A stretch of 40,329 nucleotides of DNA from DASRUP01 sp036397395 (lineage in GTDB: Bacteria; Patescibacteriota; Minisyncoccia; Minisyncoccales; UBA10102), in assembly GCA_036397395.1 (NCBI GenBank), contig DASWIZ010000009.1:1-40329 (forward strand), written 5' to 3'. Below the pieces are notes generated by a model. That model searched no databases. It was not told the DNA's origin and was given only the letters and a program-made list of their open reading frames with translations. Shown here piece by piece: positions 15,230 through 23,222 of this stretch. The translations under genes were made by a program, and so were the position numbers. How positions within the stretch are numbered: position 1 is the first letter of the stretch; every line of letters begins with the position of its first letter.

Positions 15230-16072
15230 ATGTATATTCTGTTCGACATTGGCGGAACAAAAATGCGTGTTGCCGCTTCAAAAGACGGTGCCACCCTAAG
15301 CGAACCCAAAATTGTGGAGACTCCCAAAGATTTTGAACAGGGGATTAATACCCTTGTTGCAATCGCAAATGAATGTGCCGGTAATGAACAAATTCAGGGT
15401 GTAGCCGGCGGCATTCCTGGTCCCCTGGACAAGGAAAAGACCATGGTGGTAAACGCGCCAAACCTTGCTGCGTGGAACAATAAACCTTTTATGCAAGAAC
15501 TTCAAAAACGCCTGAAAACTCCCGTCAAACTTGAAAACGATGCGGTACTTGCTGGTCTGGGAGAAGCAGTATATGGCGCCGGGAAAAACCACCGTATTGT
15601 TGTGTTTATGACTATCAGCACGGGAATAGGCGGCGCAAGAATAGAAGACGGCAAAGTAACAGAAAATATTCTTGGATTTGAGCCAGGTCACCAAATTTTG
15701 AACGTTCAAGATAGTCAGACCAAATGTGGCTGCGGAGGGTTTGGCCACCTGGAAGCGTATGCTTCGGGTTCCGCTGTCGAACGCAGATATGGCAAAAAAC
15801 CAGCCAAAATAACGGACCAGGCGGTTTGGGATGAACTGGCAAAAATACTGGCTGCTGGTGTTCACAATACCATTGTACACTGGTCGCCCGACATTGTAGT
15901 ATTGGGAGGTTCTATGATTACCAAAGAACCCGGAATTTCCCTAGAAAAAGTGCGCCAAAACGTACAAGACATTATGAAGATTTTTCCCGAAGTGCCGTCC
16001 ATTGAAAAAGTAACATTACGAGGCGCGGAAGGCTTATACGGAGCTCTTGCGCTATTAAAAAATAACGAGTAA
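15230..16072 (+). CDS. ROK family sugar kinase
   Basis: 280 residues. The N-terminal phosphate loop is LFDIGGTKMRVA, followed by GGIPGPLDKEK, the sugar-binding LENDAVLAGLGEA with catalytic Asp, ISTGIGGARI, and the ROK zinc-binding region GHQ...CGCGGFGHLEAYASG. C-terminal IVVLGGSMI is the adenosine motif. ROK kinases phosphorylate glucose, N-acetylglucosamine, N-acetylmannosamine or other hexoses in the cytoplasm; the exact sugar cannot be read here. There is no N-terminal HTH, so it is not a ROK repressor. The YbaB gene follows 6 nt after its stop and is likely co-transcribed. Confidence 0.9.
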   Translation: MYILFDIGGTKMRVAASKDGATLSEPKIVETPKDFEQGINTLVAIANECAGNEQIQGVAGGIPGPLDKEKTMVVNAPNLAAWNNKPFMQELQKRLKTPVKLENDAVLAGLGEAVYGAGKNHRIVVFMTISTGIGGARIEDGKVTENILGFEPGHQILNVQDSQTKCGCGGFGHLEAYASGSAVERRYGKKPAKITDQAVWDELAKILAAGVHNTIVHWSPDIVVLGGSMITKEPGISLEKVRQNVQDIMKIFPEVPSIEKVTLRGAEGLYGALALLKNNE

Positions 16073-16078
16073 ACAACT

Positions 16079-16324
16079 ATGTTTGACAAATTAAAACAAC
16101 TTAAGGAATTAAAGGGCTTGCAAGACGAACTCAAAAAGCAAACGTACGATATTGAGAAAAACGGCGTGCGCCTTGTTATGAATGGGGGAATGGAGCTGGT
16201 AGAAATTAGCCTAAACCCCGAACTCTCGCCAGAAGACCAGACGCGCGCGTTAAAAGAAGCCCACAACGAACTGTTGCGCAAAGTCCAAATGGCCATGGCG
16301 CAACGCTTCCAGGGAATGATGTAG
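16079..16324 (+). CDS. YbaB/EbfC family nucleoid-associated protein
   Basis: 81 residues, slightly shorter than the usual 100 or so. The N-terminal helix (DKLKQLKELKGLQDELKKQ) is followed by two strands (GVRLVMNGGMELVEISLNPE) and a C-terminal helix (TRALKEAHNELLRKVQMAM), the tweezer-like dimer fold. These small proteins bind DNA and often lie next to dnaX and recR; that neighbourhood is absent here. It sits 6 nt behind the ROK kinase. Confidence 0.85.
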   Translation: MFDKLKQLKELKGLQDELKKQTYDIEKNGVRLVMNGGMELVEISLNPELSPEDQTRALKEAHNELLRKVQMAMAQRFQGMM

Positions 16325-16390
16325 TTTTGCACACTTCCCGAATTTCAAAATCGCAGATATAATGTATACAGAAGAACAAGGAGGGTAGCA

Positions 16391-16672
16391 ATGGGCAAGT
16401 ACTGTCCAATTGATCCCAACGGCGATTGGTGGAATATCTGCTGTGCTGTCATCTTTGATAAAGATGAGAAAAAATGCCCTCACTGCAGAAAACAAGGGTA
16501 TTTTCCCCAGATTTTCCTGGCTGTCCAGGACATTTTGGCAGACCAAACAAAAAGAGTGCAAATACGCTCCAAATACCACAATATTTTCTTTCCTGAACCA
16601 CTAGCAGGGGAGAACCCATATTTTGCTGCCGCGACAAAATTTCAGCGGCAACCCGTAGAGCAGCTCGTATGA
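16391..16672 (+). CDS. Small protein with Cys/His zinc-ribbon-like cluster
   Basis: 93 residues of unknown family. Cysteines and a histidine near the N-terminus (KYCPI, NICCAVIF, KKCPHCRKQG) suggest metal binding. The gene is supported by a TATAAT box at about 16356-16361, a strong AAGGAGGG Shine-Dalgarno 6 nt before the ATG, and a terminator whose hairpin overlaps the last codons. No partner or pathway is evident. Confidence 0.6.
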   Translation: MGKYCPIDPNGDWWNICCAVIFDKDEKKCPHCRKQGYFPQIFLAVQDILADQTKRVQIRSKYHNIFFPEPLAGENPYFAAATKFQRQPVEQLV

Positions 16673-16684
16673 GCTGCTCCTTTA
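16658..16684 (+). terminator. Terminator overlapping the end of the small Cys-rich gene
   Basis: GAGCAGCTC, loop GTAT, GAGCTGCTC, then CTTTATT. The stop codon TGA at 16670 lies inside the hairpin. Confidence 0.75.
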
Positions 16685-16687
16685 TTA

Positions 16688-17257
16688 CTATCCTTTTTCC
16701 ACGCGGCGGGTGTATTCGCCGGTTTCTGTGTTTAGCTCGATAATATCGTTAGTCTCAATAAATAGAGGGACATTTATAACGGCGCCGGTTTCCAGGATTA
16801 CGGTTTTGGCGCCGCCCTGCGAACGGTCGCCCTGCACGCCGGGAGGAGCGTCTTTTACTTTGAGCTGTACCTTTATGGGCAAAGTAATAGTAATAACTTT
16901 ATCCTGGAAAATAATTGCTTCTACCTCCTGGTTGGATTTTAAAAACTTGGTGGCATATCCAACTTGTTCTTCCGCAAGCTCAAAACGCTTCTTTGGATCA
17001 TTCGTCCAAGAAAACACATATTTGCCTTTGTCAGTATAAATAAATTTTGCCTGGAATTTTTGCAGGTCGGCCTCCTGGAACATGTCGCCCTGGTGAAAGT
17101 TTTTGGGAAGCACGCGGCCCGTAATAAGGTTGCGGATTTTGGTTTGCGCCACTACCACGTCTTGCGACTTTCCCATTTGCCGGAATTCCAAAACCTCGTA
17201 GGGCTGACCCTCGTAAATAAATTGCACGCCTTTTCTCAATTCGTAGTAACTAAGCAT
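16688..17257 (-). CDS. efp: Elongation factor P
   Basis: 189 residues with the three beta-barrel domains of EF-P: an N-terminal KOW-like domain (LSYYELRKGVQFIYEGQPYEVLEF), a middle OB domain (KNFHQGDMFQEADLQKFQAKF) and a C-terminal domain with GDRSQGGAKTVILETGAVINVPLFI. EF-P binds between the P and E sites and relieves stalling at polyproline stretches; several proteins here have such stretches. The loop that normally reads PGKG reads MGKS here, with Lys30 retained. The ATG at 17257 lies inside the 3' end of fmt (8-nt overlap), the last gene of a three-gene minus-strand operon. Confidence 0.93.
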   Translation of the reverse strand: MLSYYELRKGVQFIYEGQPYEVLEFRQMGKSQDVVVAQTKIRNLITGRVLPKNFHQGDMFQEADLQKFQAKFIYTDKGKYVFSWTNDPKKRFELAEEQVGYATKFLKSNQEVEAIIFQDKVITITLPIKVQLKVKDAPPGVQGDRSQGGAKTVILETGAVINVPLFIETNDIIELNTETGEYTRRVEKG

Positions 17258-17987
17258 TTGGTATAGTAAAATCTTTGTGGCCCAGGAGAAATTCTTGGAG
17301 CGTAGTGGATTTTTTGCCTTCCATCTGCAATTCGTCGATAACCAGCTTCCCATCTTCCACATGCGCTTTCAGGATTTTTACGCGCTTGCCCTTCCAAAAA
17401 GTAAATGCTCCCGGCCACGGCGTATATGCCCGAACCTGCCTATCTATATACTCTGGATTTTGCTTCCAGTCAATAAACCCATCTTCCCGGGTAAGCTTTT
17501 TGGTAAACGTGGCTTTACTATGGTCCTGTTCCTGGGGAGTAATTTCGCCAGCAATGTATTTGGGCAGAATTTCTACCAGCAAGTCAGCTCCCATTTCCCA
17601 AAGAACCTGCAATAGTTCTGGCGTCGTCGGGTTTCCTTTCCCGTTTGAAAATTGATAATTGAAAATTGAAAATTCCCGTTGCGCCAGCAACGGACCATGG
17701 TCCACTTCTTCGTCCATTTTAATAATGCTTACTCCGGTTTCGGTTTCGCCGGCCAAAATAGCTGCCGGCACGGGCGTTGGACCCCGATATTTAGGCAATA
17801 GGGAAGGGTGCACGTTTAACGCGCCATATTTTGGTTTTTCCAGCATTTCCTTTTTTACAATGTCTCCCCAAAACCCCACCACCAGCAAATCAGCGTCGTC
17901 AACGCTATCAACTAACGTATACCCGGCTTCCCGAAGTTTATCTCGCACTAGCAATCCATATTCCCGGCCAAGAAATTTTATCTTCAT
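17250..17987 (-). CDS. fmt: Methionyl-tRNA formyltransferase, short N-terminus
   Basis: 245 residues against about 310 usual. The formyl-transfer site is intact: ALNVHPSLLPKYRG (Asn58, His60, SLLP loop) and EEVDHGPLLAQ (Asp), followed by a C-terminal barrel (KLTREDGFIDWKQN, YTPWPGAFTFWKGKRVKIL). The first half of the Rossmann domain is about 48 residues shorter than in E. coli Fmt. It formylates Met-tRNA for initiation using 10-formyl-THF. The ATG at 17987 overlaps the upstream gene's TGA (ATGA). An ATG five codons earlier is also in frame. Other formyltransferases of this superfamily are possible, but the SLLP motif and C-terminal domain favour Fmt. Confidence 0.85.
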   Translation of the reverse strand: MKIKFLGREYGLLVRDKLREAGYTLVDSVDDADLLVVGFWGDIVKKEMLEKPKYGALNVHPSLLPKYRGPTPVPAAILAGETETGVSIIKMDEEVDHGPLLAQREFSIFNYQFSNGKGNPTTPELLQVLWEMGADLLVEILPKYIAGEITPQEQDHSKATFTKKLTREDGFIDWKQNPEYIDRQVRAYTPWPGAFTFWKGKRVKILKAHVEDGKLVIDELQMEGKKSTTLQEFLLGHKDFTIPNA

Positions 17988-18667
17988 TTTATTATGCGCC
18001 ACTCAATATCTTTTTCATCTCCCGCGAATTCCAGCCACTCGCCATCGTCCCGTATTACATACCATTTTTTCTTGGCCTCGCTCCATATCATGGGCATGTC
18101 GCGGTAAAACGCTTTTTTTACCACTTCTTTTGGTTTTAAGCGATCTAGTTCCAGCCACTTTTTTGCCACGGTTTCAATAGTGTAGTCTAACCCGCGCGTG
18201 TTTGCCCAAGCAGCCACAATATCTATGGCTTTTTTTGCTTTTTCCACGGACCCCGCAAGCTCAAGCAGCTGTTTCGCGGGAGCCGTATATCTGGCATAAA
18301 TTATTTTTTGCTTGCGGGCGTTCATTTTAAGCTGTTTTATGGAAATGTCTTTTGTTTCAAAAAAATGCGTAACAATTTCCCGCAACGCGGTTTTTTCTTT
18401 GAGTTCCTCGTAGAAGGGGATTTTCTTTTTCTTTAGGTATTCCTCGATCTTTTCCGAAATGCTTTTCCCTACGCCGGAAATCGCCTCTAAACCCTTTAGG
18501 CCCGACTCTTCGTAAATGGCGGCAACATCTTGATCCAGCGCCTCCAAAGCCCGCGCCGCCTTCCGGTAGGCGGCCGGCTTAAAACGCACGCTGTTAATTT
18601 CCAGCAAATCCGCCGTATGCAGAAATATCCCCGCCAACTCCTTATTGTAATCCCTCTTCTTTGCCAT
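17984..18667 (-). CDS. PolX N-terminal-like helix-hairpin-helix protein without polymerase domain
   Basis: 227 residues. The first 90 match the DNA-binding N-terminal domain of family X polymerases (NKELAGIFLHTADLLEINSVRF, AYRKAARALEAL, GLEAISGVGKSISEKIEEYL with the HhH GVGKS). The nucleotidyltransferase palm (GS...D-x-D) and PHP exonuclease domains are absent. The C-terminal part is unfamiliar, with a Lys/Trp-rich end (SEAKKKWYVIRDDGEWLEF). It is the first gene of the operon with fmt and efp, overlapping fmt by 4 nt. It may bind DNA or RNA nonspecifically, or act as a repair accessory; function unknown. Confidence 0.65.
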   Translation of the reverse strand: MAKKRDYNKELAGIFLHTADLLEINSVRFKPAAYRKAARALEALDQDVAAIYEESGLKGLEAISGVGKSISEKIEEYLKKKKIPFYEELKEKTALREIVTHFFETKDISIKQLKMNARKQKIIYARYTAPAKQLLELAGSVEKAKKAIDIVAAWANTRGLDYTIETVAKKWLELDRLKPKEVVKKAFYRDMPMIWSEAKKKWYVIRDDGEWLEFAGDEKDIEWRIIK

Positions 18668-18751
18668 AGCACTTCAATTCTAGCCTTATTCCCCCCAAAC
18701 TTCAACCGGTCGGGGCCTTTTCTTTTTGGGACAAAGCGACTTTTAAGGTAT

Positions 18752-18770
18752 AGTAAGGTTAAGCCTTACT
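18752..18770. promoter_or_regulatory. Inverted repeat between -10 box and ATG of thpR
   Basis: AGTAAGG, 5-nt spacer, CCTTACT, ending on the base before the ATG at 18771. A TATAGT box (18749-18754) overlaps its left arm, so this could be an operator or a 5' hairpin. Confidence 0.6.
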
Positions 18771-19313
18771 ATGAAACCGCATAGAGTATTTATTGCCATA
18801 AACTTGCCGGACGAGGCCAAAGAGAAATTGCTGGCATACAAAAACAAATGGGCAGAGGTGCCCGCAAAGTGGACTACGCCCGAGAACTTGCATATTACGC
18901 TGGCGTTTTTAGGAAACACGTCAGACCAGGAATTGGCGGAAGTTTGCGAGTTAATGCGGGAGGTAGGGGAGCGGCACAAGCCGTTTTCGGTTGACATTAC
19001 TCGTATTACTTATGGTCCAGACGCGAGAAGGCCGCGCATGATTTGGGCGTTAATTGAAAAATCGCCAGAGCTTTTGGCGTTACAGCAGGATGTGGAAAAA
19101 ACCTTGGAGCAAGGGAGCAGCCAGACGTTTTCCCCTCACCTTACGCTGGCGCGCCTTAAAGCGTTTGAACTGCGGCGAATGGAACCGGAGGAAATTCCCG
19201 AAATCGATGAAGAAATCTTGATATCGATTCCCGTACAATCTATTGAAGTAATGGAAAGTCAACTGAAGCGATCGGGACCACAGTATACAATTTGCCAAAG
19301 TGTTGTATTATAA
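18771..19313 (+). CDS. thpR: RNA 2',3'-cyclic phosphodiesterase
   Basis: 180 residues of the 2H phosphoesterase superfamily. Both HxT motifs are present: LHITLAFLG (His41) and SPHLTLARLK (His about 123), with the N-terminal strand RVFIAINLPDEAKEKLL typical of ThpR (LigT). The enzyme opens 2',3'-cyclic phosphates on RNA ends. It may share a transcript with murC, whose ATG begins 6 nt after its stop. Confidence 0.93.
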   Translation: MKPHRVFIAINLPDEAKEKLLAYKNKWAEVPAKWTTPENLHITLAFLGNTSDQELAEVCELMREVGERHKPFSVDITRITYGPDARRPRMIWALIEKSPELLALQQDVEKTLEQGSSQTFSPHLTLARLKAFELRRMEPEEIPEIDEEILISIPVQSIEVMESQLKRSGPQYTICQSVVL

Positions 19314-19319
19314 AGGAGT

Positions 19320-20741
19320 ATGAAAATTCACTTTATCGGCATTGGAGGAATAGGGGTTTCGGCCATAGCCCAGTATTATCTTGCCCAGGGCCATGTCATA
19401 ACCGGCTCTGATTTAATAGAAAACGAAATGACCCAGGTCCTAAAGAACAAAGGGGCCAACATAAAAATTGGGCCGCACAAAGCGGAAAATATACCTTTTA
19501 ACGCCGATATAATTATTTACAGCCCGGCAGTTCAGCTTGATAACGCGGAACTGCAGCAAGCCCGCAATGTATTAAGCTCAAAACCTTTAAGCAGCAGATG
19601 GCAAGCCGCCGGAAAACCAAAACAGCAAATGCGCGTTTTAAGTTACCCCCAGGCTTTGGGCGAACTTACGCAAGAATACTATACCATCGCGGTTTCGGGC
19701 ACCCATGGAAAAAGCACCACCACCGCCATGATCGCATTAGTGCTTATTGAAGCTGGATTCGACCCCACGGTTATTATTGGCACCAAAGTAAAGGAATTTG
19801 ACCCAAGCCTGCCCGCCGGCACAAACTGCAGGGTGGGCCAAGGCACGTTTACAATAAAAGGAAAGCCGGTGCTGCTTATAGAAGCAGACGAGCATTTTGC
19901 CTCGTTTTTGCAGTATTCGCCCGATATTATTGTGCTTACGTCCGTGGAGCCGGACCATTTGGATTTTTACAAAAACTTGCAAAACATTATTAAGACGTTC
20001 CGCACCTATATTGACTTACTACCCGAGCACGGCATGATTATCGCGAACAGAGACGACGCAAACATCCAAAAAATATTGCAAAAAGCAAAACACCCCGTGT
20101 ACGAATACTCGGGAAAGTGGGAGGCGGCAAAAGAGCTTCGAAGAATTTTACGGGTGCCAGGCGAATACAATGTTGCAAACGCGCACGCGGCGCTTACCCT
20201 GGCCAGGGCTTTGCAAATTCCAGACAGCAAAGCGTTCAAAGCGCTGTCAAAGTTTCAGGGTACCTGGCGCAGGTTCGACGTATTCCAACCGCAAACTCCG
20301 GTAAAATATACCCTGGTTTCAGATTACGGCCACCACCCCACGGAAGTCCGCGTTACCGTGCAGGCAGCCCGCGCGAAATGGCCAAAAGCGCCCTTGTGGG
20401 TGGTGTTCCAGCCGCACCAGTACCAACGCACCTTTTTCTTTTTCCGGGACTTTATTTACATTCTTTCTACCTTACCTGTGGATAAATTAATAGTGGCGGA
20501 TATTTATGATGTCGCGGGAAGGGAAGAAAACACAACAAAGGAAAAGGTTTCCAGCGAAAAACTGGTACAGCAGGTTATCCGCAAAAAAGGAAGGCAGTTT
20601 GCCTCAAATGTCCTATATGTCCCAACTATCGATAAAATTGAATCCTACTTAAAAGAAAACCTCAAAGGGGGCGAAGTGGTAATGGTTATGGGGGCTGGGG
20701 ATATTTACAACCTTACGGTGCGTTTGACAGGCCAAACATAA
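19320..20741 (+). CDS. murC: UDP-N-acetylmuramate--L-alanine ligase
   Basis: 473 residues with the three Mur-ligase domains: N-terminal Rossmann (IHFIGIGGIGVSAIAQYYL, VITGSDL), central ATPase (VSGTHGKSTTTAMIALVL, EADEHFASF, LTSVEPDHLDFY) and C-terminal domain (DYGHHPTEVRVTV, FQPHQYQRT). MurC adds L-Ala to UDP-MurNAc, the first step of peptide stem synthesis in the cytoplasm. HHPTEV and QPHQYxRT distinguish MurC from MurD/E/F; the muropeptide-recycling ligase Mpl is a less likely alternative. Residues about 80-110 contain a slightly enlarged loop. An AAAGGAG ribosome-binding site precedes the ATG. Confidence 0.93.
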   Translation: MKIHFIGIGGIGVSAIAQYYLAQGHVITGSDLIENEMTQVLKNKGANIKIGPHKAENIPFNADIIIYSPAVQLDNAELQQARNVLSSKPLSSRWQAAGKPKQQMRVLSYPQALGELTQEYYTIAVSGTHGKSTTTAMIALVLIEAGFDPTVIIGTKVKEFDPSLPAGTNCRVGQGTFTIKGKPVLLIEADEHFASFLQYSPDIIVLTSVEPDHLDFYKNLQNIIKTFRTYIDLLPEHGMIIANRDDANIQKILQKAKHPVYEYSGKWEAAKELRRILRVPGEYNVANAHAALTLARALQIPDSKAFKALSKFQGTWRRFDVFQPQTPVKYTLVSDYGHHPTEVRVTVQAARAKWPKAPLWVVFQPHQYQRTFFFFRDFIYILSTLPVDKLIVADIYDVAGREENTTKEKVSSEKLVQQVIRKKGRQFASNVLYVPTIDKIESYLKENLKGGEVVMVMGAGDIYNLTVRLTGQT

Positions 20742-20805
20742 AAAGCGAAAATAGAAGCGAGAACGTAAAAAGGTCTCAACATATAAATATTTGAAATTTT
20801 CCAAT

Positions 20806-21048
20806 ATGGATCCCTTACTTCTTATCGGTATTGTCCTCGTGTTAGCGGTAGTAGGACTTGTATTTTACATGGGCAAAAAGGGAAAGGGCGGCATGATGGG
20901 AATGACGAACAAAAAATCTCCCGAAACGCCGCAGAAAGACTCTGGCATGCCTCCTATGTCCTCCCAATCGGGACAATCTTCGCCAAACCAGGGCGGGCCT
21001 GCCTCGCCCAGTCAAGGCGGGCAATCAACCCAAAATATGCCCCAATAG
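20806..21048 (+). CDS. Small single-pass membrane protein with Gly/Pro/Ser/Gln tail
   Basis: 80 residues: one membrane helix (LLLIGIVLVLAVVGLVFYM), a short basic GKKGKGG segment, then a low-complexity tail rich in Pro, Ser, Gln and Gly. The ATG at 20806 fits the protein better than an upstream TTG at 20791. A TATAAAT-like box lies about 20 nt upstream and a strong terminator follows, supporting a short separate gene. The function is unknown. Confidence 0.6.
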   Translation: MDPLLLIGIVLVLAVVGLVFYMGKKGKGGMMGMTNKKSPETPQKDSGMPPMSSQSGQSSPNQGGPASPSQGGQSTQNMPQ

Positions 21049-21063
21049 GTTATACCATCAACC

Positions 21064-21099
21064 AAAAACCGCCCCGAGCGTAGTCGAGGGGCGGTTTTT
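21064..21099 (+). terminator. Rho-independent terminator
   Basis: AAAAACCGCCCC, 12-nt loop, GGGGCGGTTTTTG. Confidence 0.85.
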
Positions 21100-21168
21100 G
21101 TGTTTGACTTTTCTTGTAAAATCTGGCTAAGTAAAACTACCCGGATATTAATGTAGGAGGAAAGAACA

Positions 21169-22266
21169 TTGAAAATTCAATATTGTCTTGTTGTGCTTGC
21201 CGCTCTGGTTTCTCTGTTATTTATAGCAGGCGCGTGCGACGGCTATACCCTGGTACCAAAGAAAATACAGGAACAGGCTTCCTGGGCCACGCTGAACGAC
21301 CCGGAATGGGAACTTCGATGGAAGGATTCGCCCAGAGATCAAAATCCAAGAACATTTTGGGATTCTACTATAGAGATGGACGTTACCTCGCGGGCGACCG
21401 CGTGGTTTAACCTACGCCAGCAGACAGCAGCTTTGGTTCTTGCGACACCCGATATTTACGTTCTTGGTTTCGCCCAAAACCCGTTTAAAACCGAAAATGA
21501 CGAATGGGTAATTCGAGAAATAGGCAGACAAGGCGGGGCAACCGCGCGCCAGCAACTTGCCATTACGTTTGATCCCGCAACCGTACCGCTTGTACCGCAA
21601 GAGATAGTAACGGCGTAAACAAATCTCGGCATTCCCCTAAAAGGAACTAGGTTTCTTGCCCAAACTCCGCAGGGTGATGGCTTTGTTACGGTACTGCGGG
21701 AAACCCACCAGAAAGACGTGCTCATATTGATAACCGTAGCCCAAACTATCGAGGACAGCCGCGCCGCCGATGCCACAGCACGTCTCATCAACCACCCCAG
21801 CCCCGAACCGGTTGTAGTTACCGGTAACTGGCAAACGTTGGCTGAAAAGTGGGCCCGCTTTTATAGCGTAGACGCCCGCCTTGTAAAGGCTATAGTTGAC
21901 GCTGAAGGAGCACAAAACATTTCGGGGGATTACGATACCAATCAAGTGCCCCATGCCTTTGGGTACGGACAAGTGTGGCCTAAATGGCACTCCGCAAATA
22001 TTCAAAAGGCGGTTTTAGATGTCACCGGCACATCAACCAATATTACCGACGAACAAACGCTTGGAAAGATTATCTTAGCCAGCAACGATATCAGCATGGC
22101 AACGGCTGTGCTTGCAATTCGTGATACATGGGTAGGAATAGGATCGCCTACCAGTTTTACCAATTATTCGATCTACGAAAGCTTTACAAAAAAATATGTA
22201 GGCCCTGCGATTTCTCAACAAGATCTTCAAAGGAGGTGGCAAATCTGGCAAAAGTACTTTCCGTAG
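21169..22266 (+). pseudogene. Lipoprotein with lysozyme/transglycosylase-like C-terminus, interrupted by an in-frame TAA
   Basis: A TTG start at 21169 follows AGGAGG with 8-nt spacing and gives a lipoprotein signal (LVSLLFIAGAC lipobox). The frame runs 149 residues to TAA at 21616-21618, then continues without any other stop in the same frame for 216 more codons to 22264. The second part (WARFYSVDARLVKAIVDAEG, HAFGYGQVWPKWH) resembles lytic-transglycosylase or lysozyme-like folds, in which an early Glu is catalytic. The two halves read as one protein of about 365 residues, so the TAA is a nonsense mutation, a sequence error or a read-through codon. A restart at GTG 21718 would lack a signal and has no ribosome-binding site. 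Confidence 0.7.
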
Positions 22267-22282
22267 AACCTTAAAACAAATA

Positions 22283-22307
22283 GAGGAGGCTCAATGCCTC
22301 CTCTTAT
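22283..22307 (+). terminator. Hairpin terminator
   Basis: GAGGAGGC, loop TCAAT, GCCTCCTC, followed by TTAT. It separates the lipoprotein gene from the convergent gene. Confidence 0.65.
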
Positions 22308-22313
22308 CATTTG

Positions 22314-22910
22314 CTAAATCTCTATAAGTTCTTGACTTTCGACATCGAAACGAAATATTTTTAGAACTGCCTGTGTAGGGCAACATGCACCATCTTCAGG
22401 TCCATGCACCACCATATCAAGCAAAATACGAGAGCTTTGAATGGAAATCTCATTGACAATCACTCTATCGCCAATGTCCACGGATGCCACATGCTTGAAA
22501 GTACCATCTTGACTCAACACAACAGCAAGTTCGCGAAAATTTCCACTTCCTCCATAATTTGTGGCCAGTACAACAGCCGCATCGCTTTTTCCGTCAAAGT
22601 TCAAATCTCCGATTGCGATTTTTTCGTTGTATATTTGAAAAAGAAAACCAAACGTAGGCTCTTGATTGCAGAGAAAATTCTCTGTCCATTGAAACACGCC
22701 ATCGGTTAACTTCATCGGAACTTCGCAATAAGAATGATAGTATTCGATATTGTTCAGCAAAGATAGACTAGGTGTATCTTCTTGAGTTTGAGCTATTGGA
22801 GTAGGTTTCACAAAATTTTGAAGCGCAAGCATTCCTCCCGCCGTAATAATCACCGCGGCAACAAGCACGAAAAAGGGGAATTTTAGTTTCGAAAAATCCA
22901 TTTGGTTCAT
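22314..22910 (-). CDS. Membrane-anchored protein with FG-GAP/VCBS-like segment
   Basis: 198 residues. After a cytoplasmic stub comes a membrane helix (FPFFVLVAAVIITAGGMLAL), then an extracytoplasmic domain. The segment IAIGDLNFDGKSDAAVVLATN has the calcium-binding DxNxDGxxD pattern of FG-GAP/VCBS repeats, but only one repeat is visible. Paired cysteines (CCPTQ) occur near the end. The ATG at 22910 is chosen because a TAAAAT box ends 6 nt upstream. The N-terminal helix resembles that of the gene at 25391-26077, and both are preceded by the same hairpin repeat, suggesting related gene cassettes. Function unknown. Confidence 0.65.
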   Translation of the reverse strand: MNQMDFSKLKFPFFVLVAAVIITAGGMLALQNFVKPTPIAQTQEDTPSLSLLNNIEYYHSYCEVPMKLTDGVFQWTENFLCNQEPTFGFLFQIYNEKIAIGDLNFDGKSDAAVVLATNYGGSGNFRELAVVLSQDGTFKHVASVDIGDRVIVNEISIQSSRILLDMVVHGPEDGACCPTQAVLKIFRFDVESQELIEI

Positions 22911-22969
22911 TACCAAATTTTACCATATTCCTATTTACAAGACCGCCCAAATATAAAAGAGCGAGGCAC

Positions 22970-22994
22970 AAAAGCAGGGACTGTCCCTGCTTTT
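22970..22994. repeat. Hairpin repeat, copy 1
   Basis: AAAAGCAGGGA, loop CTG, TCCCTGCTTTT. It recurs at 26173-26197 with one G-U pair. Terminator-like on either strand. The gene-free stretch 22923-23222 contains this hairpin, a TTGACA box and a mini-ORF leader. Confidence 0.75.
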
Positions 22995-23074
22995 GCTCTT
23001 CCTGTCTAACCATTGTTTCCCCTGGGGTGGGTTTTGATTTATGTTTATAGAAAGAATAATACTGTCACACCCTA

Positions 23075-23103
23075 TTGACAACACTTGCTTCTTTTCGAAT
23101 CTA
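23075..23103 (+). promoter_or_regulatory. Candidate promoter of the muramidase gene
   Basis: TTGACA (23075-23080), 17-bp spacer and a weak AATCTA -10. The same ATTGACAACA context surrounds the promoter at 38167. Confidence 0.4.
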
Positions 23104-23144
23104 AAGGCAGGACTCTAAAATTTAATAGATAGGAGGTGTACACC

Positions 23145-23153
23145 ATGACCTGA
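23145..23153 (+). promoter_or_regulatory. Two-codon mini-ORF (ATG ACC TGA) in the leader of the muramidase gene
   Basis: A strong AGGAGGTG Shine-Dalgarno (23131-23138) precedes ATG ACC TGA by 6 nt. The protein-coding start (TTG 23223, with its own AAAGGAG) follows 69 nt later. Comparable leaders occur at 35580 and 38227. Confidence 0.6.
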
Positions 23154-23222
23154 CAAAAAATAGCTTATCCGTCCGGTAATTTCCACGATAATCCCAAAAA
23201 CCTCACTGAAAGGAGAAAAGCC

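Noticed and set aside
23000..23040. Third copy of the 29-bp palindrome near CCCCTGGGGTGG
   Set aside because: Only a short CCCCTGGGG core is shared, too little to call a copy.
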